A stretch of DNA of 35,025 nucleotides from Methanobacteriota archaeon (GTDB taxonomy: Archaea; Thermoplasmatota; Poseidoniia; Poseidoniales; Thalassarchaeaceae), in NCBI GenBank assembly GCA_002712285.1, contig PATC01000047.1:1-35025 (forward strand), in the 5' to 3' direction. Made by a program: the position numbers and the translations under genes. How positions within the stretch are numbered: position 1 is the stretch's first letter; each line of letters opens with the position of its first letter. This document shows, in pieces, positions 1 through 8,710 of this stretch. The notes below the pieces were generated by a model. It was not told the DNA's origin. It worked only from the letters and a program-made list of their open reading frames with translations, and did no database searches.

Positions 1-2
1 CC

Positions 3-986
3 CGTTCGTTGACCAAGAACTACGGTCAACATGTTGCTCTTGATGGTGTAGATCTTCAAGTTCCTCATGGTTCAATCGGACTCCTCGGACCTAACGGCGC
101 TGGAAAATCGACATTCATCAAGACACTTCTTGGCCTCATACACATTACATCTGGAGAAGGTAAGGTCCTTGGTCACGACATACGTACTGAAGGTGACCTA
201 ATCCGTAGTAAAATTGGTTACATGGCAGAGTATGATTCATTGAATCTAGACCTGACCGCAATTGATCAGGTCCGTTATTCTGCTGAATTACTTGGTATGT
301 CCCCAACTATAGCGCAGCAGCGTGCACATGAGGTGCTAGAGTATGTTGGTCTTCGCGATCAGCGTTATCGTAAAATCGGTACATTTTCTACAGGTATGGC
401 ACAGTCTGCTAAGCTTGGTTGTGCTATCGTTCACGATCCTGAACTATTGATTGTCGATGAGCCCTCTAATGGCCTTGATCAGGAGCATCGTGGATTCATG
501 TTGAATACTCTATTCCAGATTGTTCGTGAAGGTGGTCGTTCAATCCTGATGAGCAGTCATCTTATGGATGATGTCCAAGCGGTTTGCGAACAGGTTGTAA
601 TGATTCACAAGGGTCGTGTTGTTGTTCATCGTAAAATCGATGATTTAGCCAAGCAAATTGATCGTGAAATCGAGATCACTGTCTGGGGCGGAGCCAGTCG
701 AATTGAATTGGCACTGAAGGATGCTGGATTAACCGTTCGTCGCATGGGGAGGGTTATGCGTATATTGCGTCAAGATGAATCAACTGTGGATCATATTCTC
801 GATGCTGCAGCGAAGTCACAAGTTCAGGTCCGACAGATGCAGGAATATGAGCCAAGTCTTGAGGATCTTTTCTTGCTCATCATGGATCAACTTGGGTATG
901 GTACGAGGACAGCAGCCGACCTGCTGAGTTCTACGCCTGAAGGGCGTGTCATTGGCGCAGAAGTTTCCGAGGAGGGATTGGTGTGA
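3..986 (+). CDS. ABC transporter ATP-binding protein (5' end outside window)
   Basis: This is the cytoplasmic ATPase of an ABC-2 type export or membrane-remodelling system. The open frame continues to the left window edge, where Arg-Ser-Leu precede TTG at 9, so the true start lies upstream and the TTG is probably an internal Leu. Walker A GPNGAGKST lies at nt 87-113. It is followed by a GYMAE Q-loop variant, a divergent signature FSTGMAQ, Walker B LLIVDEP and the switch His in SSHLMDD. About 120 residues after the switch His form the C-terminal extension common in GldA/DrrA-like ATPases. Its TGA overlaps the GTG of the next gene (GTGA), and that gene encodes a permease, so the two are co-translated and probably form one complex. 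The transported substrate cannot be told. The family is certain and the role is inferred. Confidence 0.93.
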   Translation, partial: RSLTKNYGQHVALDGVDLQVPHGSIGLLGPNGAGKSTFIKTLLGLIHITSGEGKVLGHDIRTEGDLIRSKIGYMAEYDSLNLDLTAIDQVRYSAELLGMSPTIAQQRAHEVLEYVGLRDQRYRKIGTFSTGMAQSAKLGCAIVHDPELLIVDEPSNGLDQEHRGFMLNTLFQIVREGGRSILMSSHLMDDVQAVCEQVVMIHKGRVVVHRKIDDLAKQIDREIEITVWGGASRIELALKDAGLTVRRMGRVMRILRQDESTVDHILDAAAKSQVQVRQMQEYEPSLEDLFLLIMDQLGYGTRTAADLLSSTPEGRVIGAEVSEEGLV

Positions 987-2104
987 CTGATGAGTTCCTA
1001 GTGGATTCTAATCCCAGTGTCGAGCCCCAACTTCCTGATGCACCGGTGGCGATTCCTGTGGAGGTAATCCCTTCTGAGAATGTGGTATCTGACGAATCTG
1101 TAGAGGAGTCAGCCGAGCCATCGCTTGGGGTGACGAGAATGGAAGCTGCCTTTGGTTCAGGTGATGGTGATGAGGATGCCACAGCTGTTGTAGCTCAGAC
1201 AGGCTCGATTGAGGGAGGTACAATCTTCGATCAAATCTACCGCCCATGGAGGGGGCATCTTGGGCCTCGTTGGGTTAGAAATTACGCAATCTATCGTCAT
1301 CATGTCTATGGCATCATTTCATCAAAAGGTCACCGACATTACCATCCATTTGTCCGTCTCGCTTTGCTTGCAATTTTGATTTCATCAATGGCAGCGCTTG
1401 GTTTCCTCTTGCTCGCCTCCTTGATTGGTGATCCAAATATTATGCGAGGTTTCGGACTTAACCGCGTGAATATCTACACGAAGATTCTAGGTTTCTTCCC
1501 CCGCAATGCACTATTCTGGCCTCTCCTAACAGCTCTCGTAATTGGTGGGATGATTTCGGAGGACCGGGCTCATGGCACTTCTGCAATCTACTTTTCTCGC
1601 CCAATCAATCGAATCGATTATGCTGCGATGAAATATCTCTCTGTAGCGAGTATTCTTGGTGGAGTAATTCTCATCAGTTACGTTTCATTTTACGCTCTAG
1701 CGATAGTCGTTGAAGGACGTGGATGGGGCTACATCTTTGATTCATTCCCATTGTTTATCTCTGGGTTAGGAGTTGCCTTACTGCTGATTATAACTTACAC
1801 TTCAATTGGTATGGCCCTATCTTCAGTATCTAAGGGGAAGTTCTTCCCAGCAGTCGGATTTTTGTCAATCATCCTTGGAACGAAACTTCTTGCTTTCCTT
1901 GTAGATAATTTGTTTGATCAGAGCATAGTGTATCTGATTAGCCCATACGACAACCTCGCCCATCTTGGGCAATATCTCATGGGTATCGATTTGCGTTACG
2001 ACCACCCCGTTGCTTTCTCAGTCGTATCTTTACTTGCAATCAATGCAGTATCTCTCTATGTCCTATCTGCCCGAGTTAACAGTCTGGAGGTGACTCGTGA
2101 ATGA
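983..2104 (+). CDS. ABC-2 type permease subunit
   Basis: This is the membrane subunit paired with the preceding ATPase. The GTG start overlaps the upstream stop by 4 nt and has a strong ribosome binding site, GGAGGG at 971-976, six bases upstream. The first ~125 residues are cytoplasmic-looking, acidic and low in complexity. About six hydrophobic segments follow, the first being LALLAILISSMAALGFLLLA. The stretch ISEDRAHGTSAIYFSRPINR is the typical ABC-2 permease signature after the second helix (E-x-x-xGT-x-x-x-ysrPi). The long acidic N-terminus is unusual for the family and could be a protein-interaction tail. The protein is co-translated with the second ATPase through an ATGA overlap. The family call is based on this signature and on context. 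Confidence 0.88.
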   Translation: MTDEFLVDSNPSVEPQLPDAPVAIPVEVIPSENVVSDESVEESAEPSLGVTRMEAAFGSGDGDEDATAVVAQTGSIEGGTIFDQIYRPWRGHLGPRWVRNYAIYRHHVYGIISSKGHRHYHPFVRLALLAILISSMAALGFLLLASLIGDPNIMRGFGLNRVNIYTKILGFFPRNALFWPLLTALVIGGMISEDRAHGTSAIYFSRPINRIDYAAMKYLSVASILGGVILISYVSFYALAIVVEGRGWGYIFDSFPLFISGLGVALLLIITYTSIGMALSSVSKGKFFPAVGFLSIILGTKLLAFLVDNLFDQSIVYLISPYDNLAHLGQYLMGIDLRYDHPVAFSVVSLLAINAVSLYVLSARVNSLEVTRE

Positions 2105-3090
2105 TGCCTGATCTTAACCAAGTTGGTCAGCCTACAGTCGATTCCATTCGTGTGGATGCGACGGTGCCAGCAGTGATGCTAGATCAAGTAACGAAGTTCT
2201 ACGGGCAGGTCATAGGTCTCAATGATGTCAGCCTAGCGATAGGTGGAGGCGTAACAGGTATTCTTGGACAGAATGGAGCGGGTAAGAGCACGTTGTTCAA
2301 ACTCCTCGTGGGGCGATTAAAGCCGAGCAAGGGTACTGTGCGCCTTTTTGGCGTAGATCCTTGGCGTAATCCTGCACCATACTCTCGAGTCGGCTATGTC
2401 TCAGAGGGAGAGAAACTCTACGATTGGATGACTGGACATGAGTTTGTTGCGACCTTAGCTCGCCTCTATGGTTTCACTCGTGATGAGGCAGGGGCTCGTG
2501 CTGATCATGTTCTTAATTTCGTGAATCTATCCGATGTCGCACACAAGCAGATTGGCAAGTATAGCAAGGGTATGCGTCAGCGAGTTAAGATTGCTCATGC
2601 TCTGGTTAACGACCCTGATCTCATTGTCCTTGATGAACCACTCCAAGGCTGTGACCCAGTAGCACGAACTACAATCATGAATGTCATTCGTGAGATTGGT
2701 TCAATGGGTAAGACTGTAATCGTCTCAAGTCATATCTTATCGGAGATTGAACGTATCACTGAGCAGATTGTTATCCTCCATAACAGCCGTCTTTTGGCTC
2801 TTGGAAATCTGCATAAAATCAGGTCTTTACTGGACAAGCATCCACATCGAATTCTATTGCGCACCGATAAGCCTCGGCATCTTGCTGCCCATGTACTTCC
2901 GTTAGATGCAATACATGGTGTTCGTTTCCCATTGCCAGGTGAGCTTGAAATTCAAACCAATGATCTCAACTCGGTACATTCAGCTCTACCCTCTTTGATT
3001 CGGTCCTCAAATATCCGCGTCAGCGCAATTACCAATCCAGATGACAATCTTGAGAGCCTTCTCGCTTACCTAACGGAGGGACGTTCATGA
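2101..3090 (+). CDS. ABC transporter ATP-binding protein, second copy
   Basis: This is the second cytoplasmic ATPase of the cluster. The motifs in order are Walker A GQNGAGKST (residues 56-64), a Q-loop variant GYVSEGEKL (98-106), signature YSKGMRQ (154-160), Walker B LIVLDEP (174-180) and switch His211. A C-terminal domain of ~100 residues follows. A 27-residue leader precedes the ATPase core. The ATG at 2101 overlaps the previous stop (ATGA), and GGAGGTGA at 2086-2093 lies seven bases upstream, which fixes the start. An adjacent ATG at 2104 would shorten the protein by one residue. It differs enough from the first ATPase to be an old paralogue rather than a recent duplicate. It most likely energises the permease encoded just downstream, or pairs as a heterodimer with the first ATPase. 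Confidence 0.93.
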   Translation: MMPDLNQVGQPTVDSIRVDATVPAVMLDQVTKFYGQVIGLNDVSLAIGGGVTGILGQNGAGKSTLFKLLVGRLKPSKGTVRLFGVDPWRNPAPYSRVGYVSEGEKLYDWMTGHEFVATLARLYGFTRDEAGARADHVLNFVNLSDVAHKQIGKYSKGMRQRVKIAHALVNDPDLIVLDEPLQGCDPVARTTIMNVIREIGSMGKTVIVSSHILSEIERITEQIVILHNSRLLALGNLHKIRSLLDKHPHRILLRTDKPRHLAAHVLPLDAIHGVRFPLPGELEIQTNDLNSVHSALPSLIRSSNIRVSAITNPDDNLESLLAYLTEGRS

Positions 3091-4823
3091 CAGAAAAGAG
3101 TCGCGAGTATGGTGCTTTGCCGGTTTCTCCTCCAGCAACAACATCTCTTGTGAATTCTGTTGCAAACGAGTCTCCTTCTAAGCCATCACTTCCTCCTCCA
3201 AGGGTCCTCGATACTGTGTGGACGGGTTTGGATCGTAAGGCCTCCGCAGTGATTGAATTCACTTCGAGACAACTTCGTGTTCGTTCTTCAACATGGGTCA
3301 TTGGGGGCGTGGGAGTCCTCGTAATGATGTTGCTTCTGGCGACTTACGCCCAAGAAATGGCATCAGGGATTGAACCGATTGATGATGACGGTGATTCCGA
3401 AGATTGGGATGGTGATGGTTATCCGCAGGGGCAAGAGAGTCAGTATGGAACATCTGACTGGGATGTGAACGAGTTTCCTGGTTCAGGGAGATTTGTAGAG
3501 ATGGATTGGCTAAGTTGGGATGAATCAGAGGTCTCAGGTAACTATACCTACAACGGTAATGGCCTCATTCAGGAATACACTTGGATTGCTAACAACTCAG
3601 GTGATAAGCGATTCATCGATTTAAGTGACATTCGAGATTGTTTCCCGAATGAAGTTGATGGCTATGCCCTCGGATATGGTTCTTCATGCACTACTGAAGA
3701 CAATGAAATCCGTTTTTACGGCATGGTGACCGTCAATGGAACACTCACTTCTTCTGATTATGGTTGGCTATCGTGGGGCGAGATGGTCGGGAAGTCAGAC
3801 ACTCCGATTGAGCCACATGACCCTTCGATGTATATCGATGAAGATGGTATTGATCTAGATATAGCATCTGGAAATGAGAGTCAAGGATACGATGATGATG
3901 GCGACTGTCGAAACTTCGATGAAGGTTCAGATATTCGGGATGATGAGTATTATTGGTACTATGACCAGCAAGATACTAACGGCAACGGTATAGACTGCGA
4001 TGTTGAACTTGTTTTCGATTCTGATGGGAATCTAGTAGAGATTGAAGCAGATTGGCGTGTTGACGAAGATCCATCTGAATCTGAATTCACATTGGAGAGT
4101 GCTCATCGTGGATTTATTCTTGCCGTGAGTAAAGTGGCCTTCTTGTTCATTCTTGGTATCTTCATCCCTATGTTCCTCGCGACCGGTCTGGTGCGCGATG
4201 AAATGACTTCAGGGACAATGTACTACCTTGTTGGTAAACCAATACATAGGGCTGAGTTCTTCCTCTATCGAATCCTTGGTTTTATGCTTCTTGCTGGGCC
4301 TTACATACTCGGCCTCGCAGTCATTGTTGGCATTGTCACCGGCTTCCTTGGTCCATCTGATTCACTGTTCAGATTCCAAGATTTGACTGTATGGTTGATT
4401 GTAGGTATAGCAACCGCCCTTGTACTTCTTGCTTATTCGACGACGTTTGCGATGTTTGGTGTTCTTTCCAAGCGATTCGGCGCGTATATTGCGATCGTTA
4501 TGGGCCTTTGGGAGTTCATCATGGCTTTCTTTTCATTGCTTAGTGGAGGGCAGAGTCGAATCGCTTGGCTTTCAGTATCGCATTGGGGTATCGAGATGGT
4601 AAACGCTGCAGCACTAATTGCTTGGCCAGATTCACAATATTATGACATCATTGGTGAAGGCTACTATGATTCAGCCGATATCTTCTCAGTTTTCTGGAAT
4701 GCGCCAACAACGAATGAATCTCCAGCAGTAGCGCTTTTGATGGCTGCATTTGTTCTAGTTGCATATGTGCTATTGATGGTCGCACTCGGGCAGTCTTTCC
4801 TTGGTCGCAGAGAGATCGATTGA
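3087..4823 (+). CDS. ABC-2 type permease with large acidic extracytoplasmic loop
   Basis: This membrane subunit partners the second ATPase. ATG overlaps the upstream stop (ATGA), with GGAGGG at 3075-3080 six bases away. Residues 71-89 form the first membrane helix. Residues ~90-342 are a soluble, very acidic insert between helix 1 and helix 2. Further helices and the ABC-2 signature VRDEMTSGTMYYLVGKPIHR (369-388) fill the rest. The insert carries Asp-rich DxDxDG-like motifs at 99-112 and 269-274, and DTNGNGIDCD at 296-305, which resemble calcium-binding loops and the end of an Excalibur motif. Its four Cys (185, 201, 274, 304) could form two disulfides. By topology the insert should lie outside the membrane. 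Calcium or ligand binding is inferred. Most ABC-2 permeases lack such a loop, so this one may sense or hold a substrate at the surface. Confidence 0.87.
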   Translation: MTEKSREYGALPVSPPATTSLVNSVANESPSKPSLPPPRVLDTVWTGLDRKASAVIEFTSRQLRVRSSTWVIGGVGVLVMMLLLATYAQEMASGIEPIDDDGDSEDWDGDGYPQGQESQYGTSDWDVNEFPGSGRFVEMDWLSWDESEVSGNYTYNGNGLIQEYTWIANNSGDKRFIDLSDIRDCFPNEVDGYALGYGSSCTTEDNEIRFYGMVTVNGTLTSSDYGWLSWGEMVGKSDTPIEPHDPSMYIDEDGIDLDIASGNESQGYDDDGDCRNFDEGSDIRDDEYYWYYDQQDTNGNGIDCDVELVFDSDGNLVEIEADWRVDEDPSESEFTLESAHRGFILAVSKVAFLFILGIFIPMFLATGLVRDEMTSGTMYYLVGKPIHRAEFFLYRILGFMLLAGPYILGLAVIVGIVTGFLGPSDSLFRFQDLTVWLIVGIATALVLLAYSTTFAMFGVLSKRFGAYIAIVMGLWEFIMAFFSLLSGGQSRIAWLSVSHWGIEMVNAAALIAWPDSQYYDIIGEGYYDSADIFSVFWNAPTTNESPAVALLMAAFVLVAYVLLMVALGQSFLGRREID

Positions 4824-6031
4824 GAGCCAGCGTTCATCAGCCTGTTATCCTGTGGCGTGCCATGGAGCGCTTTGAAGGTGACCTCGATACCCTTTGGCGT
4901 CTCGATTTTCTACCTACCATGCACCGTTTAACCTGGCAGTGGTGGTGGTGGCTTGTAGTGCTCCCCTGCAAGGAGCATCCTGATCGTTCCCGCCAACTGA
5001 TGGTATTGTGGTCAACTAAAGATACAGCTTCGGTCGATGTTAACGGCGTCCCATGGGAAGGGGAGCGCTTCCACACAGACGAACATGGTGGGCATGTTTT
5101 GGGAGGTATGGTTTGTGCTTGGTGGTATGATGGTGATCGTATGTATGAGCCACTCGTATTGAGAAAATGTCGAATGGCTGCAATTGATCACCGTCATCCG
5201 TCGTGGCCTTCGGATTCTCTGGGAGGTGCAGTACTTCCATTGACTGACGATGATCTCTCAATGGGCCTTCGTCCAGATGCCTCTTCATTCTGGCTCAAAC
5301 TCCTATCTGATGGGGAACATGTTGCTGAAGGAGCTCCTGACAGCTTCGACCTCGAAATGACTCCGTGGAATCCAGCGATATCCGGTGTAACTCGTTCACA
5401 CAATGTTTTCACCGGTACTATGGGATACGATATTCTCCGTATCCATGGTACGAAAGCAAAGGGGCGTATTGGTGATGAAGAAGTCGAAGGTACTGCGTAT
5501 TTTCAGAAGGTCATCGTGCAAGCACCATCAGTTCCATGGTTCTGGGGTTTTCTACACTTCGATGATGGGTCGTATTTTGACTGGTTCTTCCCTCATCTTT
5601 CACTTTCGATGACATCGAATGATTCCACCGCATGGCGTCGCCGTGACCGTCATCGAGTCCCTATTCGAACTGCAGGTCTATTTCACGATGCAAGACGACA
5701 GCGCACAGAACGATTCGAACGTTGCGAAGTCGAAGTTCTTCATCCGGGCGAAGATGGACCTGTTGATGATGATGATTCACCACTCCCTCGATTCAAGGTT
5801 AGGGTTTGGAATGGCCGGACACAGATTAGTACAATTCTCCGCGCTTCTAGTCGAGCTCACTGGACCTTCGATCAACCAACTAGGGCTGGTTTAATATCTC
5901 ATTTTACCTACAATGAGTACCCACTTGTGGTCGAAGAGATTGCAATTTGTGATGAAGTAGAAGTCCGAAATTTGAGGACATATGAGTGGATTCGCGGAAA
6001 TGCTGAGCATTCGTGGGGCTTGCTACATTGA
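4820..6031 (+). CDS. Conserved-looking protein of unknown function, last gene of the ABC operon
   Basis: TTG at 4820 overlaps the permease stop (TTGA), matching the coupling seen in the rest of the operon. ATG at 4862 (residue 15) is the alternative start. The protein is soluble, rich in Trp, Tyr and Asp, and has no clear signal peptide or membrane helix. The middle region, EVEGTAYFQKVIVQAPSVPW followed by WGFLHFDDGSYFDWFFP (about residues 220-260), recalls the lipocalin-like CrtC/AttH/DUF2804 group. In that group a G-x-a-x-x-q motif precedes a Trp-rich sheet with W-x-W-x-h-x-x-DG. The resemblance is weak and catalytic residues cannot be assigned. Its place at the end of the operon suggests that it acts on, or binds, what the transporter moves, possibly a hydrophobic molecule. 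That role is inference only. Confidence 0.8.
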   Translation: MRASVHQPVILWRAMERFEGDLDTLWRLDFLPTMHRLTWQWWWWLVVLPCKEHPDRSRQLMVLWSTKDTASVDVNGVPWEGERFHTDEHGGHVLGGMVCAWWYDGDRMYEPLVLRKCRMAAIDHRHPSWPSDSLGGAVLPLTDDDLSMGLRPDASSFWLKLLSDGEHVAEGAPDSFDLEMTPWNPAISGVTRSHNVFTGTMGYDILRIHGTKAKGRIGDEEVEGTAYFQKVIVQAPSVPWFWGFLHFDDGSYFDWFFPHLSLSMTSNDSTAWRRRDRHRVPIRTAGLFHDARRQRTERFERCEVEVLHPGEDGPVDDDDSPLPRFKVRVWNGRTQISTILRASSRAHWTFDQPTRAGLISHFTYNEYPLVVEEIAICDEVEVRNLRTYEWIRGNAEHSWGLLH

Positions 6032-6050
6032 TGCATATTCCTGAATGTAA

Positions 6051-6057
6051 TTATATA
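6051..6057 (+). promoter_or_regulatory. Archaeal TATA-box candidate upstream of the PH-domain gene
   Basis: TTATATA lies in the 60-bp gap after the ABC operon, 35 bases before the ATG at 6092. Archaeal transcription usually starts ~25 bases after the TATA centre, which gives a leader of about ten bases or less. A purine-rich BRE-like sequence (GAATGTAA) sits just upstream. The call rests on pattern and spacing only. Confidence 0.5.
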
Positions 6058-6091
6058 CGAACCCGGACAAACTGTAGTTGAGGTTGGTTTC

Positions 6092-7111
6092 ATGGGCGAA
6101 CAGATGGATGCATTCCGTGAGAATTTGAATGTTGAAGCAGCAAGAGATGCTGTTCCGGAGATGTCCGCCTACGAAGAACCATACTATCGTTCTGGTCCAA
6201 TCGTTCTTTCCATGTTCCCTCGCTACCTGTTGATTGTGTTTGTACTTGCAGTCCATGTGCTATTTGGAATCGGCTACGAAGCACCTGAAGGTGAAGGCGG
6301 CCTAAATTTCGTTTTGAATCTCCTACAACTCCTCGTATCGACGGGAATCGCAGGTTTCTTCGTTGTGATGATTATCCTCACGTGGATTAACCGATTCGTA
6401 AATTTCTCTACGTCAGGCGGTCTCTATACTGTCTCTTTGCTGATAATCTCGATTACGCCTGGCATCTTCTTCCTTGAGGAGATGCTTACGGACAGTTTCT
6501 TTTCCCCCTATATCGGTCTTGAAGACAGCGGGTTCTTGCCAGAGTGGAGCTCCGTTTATTATCTGATTTTTGGTGGAGTATATGCTGGAGTGATGTTCAT
6601 TCTTACAGTGATGTATCAACGTGCATTCACCTACGTCATCACAGACAAGCAAGTATATTTGAAGAAGGATTTCTTGAAATTCATTGATTCAAACAGTCAT
6701 GCAATTAGCCTCTCTAAGATTGAGAACCTAAAGGTCGAGCGAAGCCTCATTGGACGGATTCTTGGTTACGGCAGCCTCCATGTTATCACGGCATCTGGTC
6801 TCGGTTTGAAAGAGGAGTCAATGTCAATTGGTGCTGGCGCTGTTTCAGATGTTGCAGAGGCTGCTACGAAAGAGACAAGCAACATTGTAGTTCGTCTTTT
6901 CCGATTCTTCATCTTCATGATGAAGTTACAGCGAACTCGAAAGACAGTTGATCTTGATCCTGAAGATTGCTTCTATGGAATTCGTCGGCCGATGGATGTT
7001 TATGCTCTTGTCAATGAGCTCCGTACTCGGCCGGGTGCACCTATAGATGGTGCTCAAATCGCCACTTCATCTGATGATTCAGCGTCGTCTTCAGAGCCAA
7101 TTACTGAATGA
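6092..7111 (+). CDS. Multi-pass membrane protein with bacterial-type PH (bPH2-like) domain
   Basis: Four hydrophobic segments at about residues 44-61, 76-98, 111-128 and 154-174 are followed by a cytoplasmic PH-like region. This begins TYVITDKQVYL (180-190) and continues with AISLSKIENLKVERS (204-218), ILGYGSLHV (223-231) and a closing FYGIRRPMDVYALVNELR (294-311). That order (y-x-iT-x-x-rl, i-l-x-x-I-x-x-v-x-v, G-x-G-x-i-x-v, f-x-x-I-x-x-P-x-x-v) is typical of the YdbS/YdbT-type bPH2 family. Between the PH strands and the last helix there is an extra segment of ~45 residues that includes a hydrophobic, basic stretch VVRLFRFFIFMMKLQRTRK. The start is the first ATG after the TATA-like box, and ATG at 6104 is possible. 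Its role is unknown, but members of the family are membrane-associated. Confidence 0.82.
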   Translation: MGEQMDAFRENLNVEAARDAVPEMSAYEEPYYRSGPIVLSMFPRYLLIVFVLAVHVLFGIGYEAPEGEGGLNFVLNLLQLLVSTGIAGFFVVMIILTWINRFVNFSTSGGLYTVSLLIISITPGIFFLEEMLTDSFFSPYIGLEDSGFLPEWSSVYYLIFGGVYAGVMFILTVMYQRAFTYVITDKQVYLKKDFLKFIDSNSHAISLSKIENLKVERSLIGRILGYGSLHVITASGLGLKEESMSIGAGAVSDVAEAATKETSNIVVRLFRFFIFMMKLQRTRKTVDLDPEDCFYGIRRPMDVYALVNELRTRPGAPIDGAQIATSSDDSASSSEPITE

Positions 7112-7191
7112 TTCTGACGATTTTTGGAATTCAATTTGACCCGCACCGTTGAAGAACCATCACTTCGACACAGCGACTGGTGGACCCCCCC

Positions 7192-7740
7192 ATGGTTGAC
7201 GACGAACTTCTGACCAAGGCAGCACAATGCATCACTGGAGGAGACTTCCTCGGTGGAATGGAAATTTTTCAGAGCGTGATTGATAATCATCCTGACAGTC
7301 CAATCGGGTTTCACGGTTGGGCCGAGGCAGCAATGTTTGAGATTCAGGAAAACGGAAATATCGATGACGCAGGTAATGATCGCTTCAACGAGGGTCAGAT
7401 TCAATCTTTCCTGAAAAAGGCAACAAAGATGGAGCCGGAGAATCCGGAATATCTCGCCGCATTCGCTAATGCCCTCATCGAATTCGATCGCGTTCCAATG
7501 GCTATTCGTGAGTTCCAGCGACTTCATGAGCTTGGTCAAGCAAGTGAGGAGAATGATGTCTCATTTCACCTCTATGAAGCGGCACGCTTACTGATTGATT
7601 CAATTGACGTTAAGACAAACTTCGATCGTAGTCACGATTTTGCTCGTAAGTATGTGCGCACAGCAATTGAGTTCTCTCTCCTTGGTCTAGGTTTCAGTTC
7701 GGCTGAAGAAGCACTCGAATACATGACTAGCGACGAGTGA
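7192..7740 (+). CDS. Small TPR-like repeat protein
   Basis: This is a soluble, acidic protein of 182 residues. Helical pairs spaced like tetratricopeptide repeats can be seen. One runs from LLTKAAQCITGGDFLGGMEI into DNHPDSPIGFHGWAEAA. Another contains ATKMEPENPEYLAAFANALI followed by EFDRVPMAIREFQRLHELGQ. These match the W-L-G-Y-A-F-A-P pattern of TPRs loosely, including the P before each new repeat. ATG at 7192 is taken as the start, but GTG at 7180 in the same frame would add four residues (M-D-P-P). The gene ends ten bases before truA and is probably transcribed with it. TPR proteins usually serve as binding scaffolds, and no partner can be named here. Confidence 0.78.
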   Translation: MVDDELLTKAAQCITGGDFLGGMEIFQSVIDNHPDSPIGFHGWAEAAMFEIQENGNIDDAGNDRFNEGQIQSFLKKATKMEPENPEYLAAFANALIEFDRVPMAIREFQRLHELGQASEENDVSFHLYEAARLLIDSIDVKTNFDRSHDFARKYVRTAIEFSLLGLGFSSAEEALEYMTSDE

Positions 7741-7750
7741 GGTCGCTTGA

Positions 7751-8710
7751 ATGCCTGAGTCCGCCGATGATTCGGTGGAGATGCCTCTTGATTCTGAAGA
7801 TGAAGATGCAACACAGCGTATCGTAATGTGTATTGGTTATCTCGGCGATGTGTTCCATGGTTCGCAGTTGCAACCTAATGTTCGTACCGCTCAAGGGGAT
7901 GTTGAGGCGATTCTTCGCAAGTTGAAATGGCTAGGCGCTGACGACCATATTTGGCTATCATCGCGGACAGATGCGGGTGTCCACGTGCGGATGAATCTTG
8001 CCTCTTTCGACTTGCCTCAATCTCGTTGGGATAGTATCGGAGCTGGGAGTTTACTAAGGGCGATTAATGACAGGTTAGAAGATGATATCATTGCCTGGTC
8101 TGCTTATGCAGTATCTGATGACGTCGGTGTCCGTCTCGCTCGTCGCCGTATCTATCTGTACCGTCTTCAAGCCCTTCCTAACTGGCCAGTAGATTTGAGT
8201 CCAGAACGGCTTGCTCGCTGGTGTCGTGTATTTGAGGGAGGGCACGACTTTACGAACTTCCGTAGGGTCGAGGAAGGAAGAACAACCGTTCGTACCGTTC
8301 ATCGTTGCGCTCCATGGGTAGATGTCAATGGTCGTGTTGTAGGCTTCCGAATCGAGGCAGAGAGTTTCCTTTGGAATCAAGTTCGCCGAGTCGCTTCTGT
8401 ATTGCATGGTCTTGCGACTGAGAATCTCGATCTATCTGATGTGATTCGTGCTCTTCATCGTCCATCTGAAATTGTAGACTTTGGTCGAAGCCCTTCTGAT
8501 TGGTTGATGCTCTGGACAATCCAACATCCGGCTCTTCCTGATCTTGATACGATGCCATTGGAAGCAATATCAGAATGGTCCAATCCACCAGGTGGAACTA
8601 ATCAAAGGCTCCACGAGAGGTGGCAAGAGATTGCTCGAAAAGAGATGAAACTCATGTTGCAGCGCGGTTGGATTCAGGGAATGGAACTCCAATCAGATGA
8701 GATTGAGTGA
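7751..8710 (+). CDS. truA: tRNA pseudouridine(38-40) synthase TruA
   Basis: This enzyme isomerises uridines in the tRNA anticodon stem-loop to pseudouridine. The catalytic motif SSRTDAGVHV places the nucleophile at Asp74, and the usual family motif is GRTDxGVHA. Other family marks are IGYLGDVFHGSQLQ (residues 28-41), the tyrosine-containing IYLYRL, the F-x-G-x-HDFTNFRR block and the C-terminal FLWNQVRRV, equivalent to FL-y-x-q-VR-x-m. The first ~22 residues are an acidic extension. GAGG at 7739-7742 lies eight bases before the ATG. The gene follows the TPR-like gene by ten bases. Its 3' end overlaps the convergent riboflavin kinase gene by 18 bases. The length of 319 residues is slightly long because of the N-terminal extension. 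Confidence 0.95.
   Translation: MPESADDSVEMPLDSEDEDATQRIVMCIGYLGDVFHGSQLQPNVRTAQGDVEAILRKLKWLGADDHIWLSSRTDAGVHVRMNLASFDLPQSRWDSIGAGSLLRAINDRLEDDIIAWSAYAVSDDVGVRLARRRIYLYRLQALPNWPVDLSPERLARWCRVFEGGHDFTNFRRVEEGRTTVRTVHRCAPWVDVNGRVVGFRIEAESFLWNQVRRVASVLHGLATENLDLSDVIRALHRPSEIVDFGRSPSDWLMLWTIQHPALPDLDTMPLEAISEWSNPPGGTNQRLHERWQEIARKEMKLMLQRGWIQGMELQSDEIE

Noticed and set aside
3975-4001. A true Excalibur domain in the ABC-2 permease loop
   Set aside because: Only the last Asp/Asn-rich DxNxNGIxC part is seen. The upstream half of the domain is not recognisable, so it is described only as resembling the motif.
7054-7539. Minus-strand open frame of 161 codons opposite the TPR-like gene
   Set aside because: It covers the 3' end of the PH-domain gene and the TPR-like gene, shows no domain pattern, and has no ribosome binding site that I can see.
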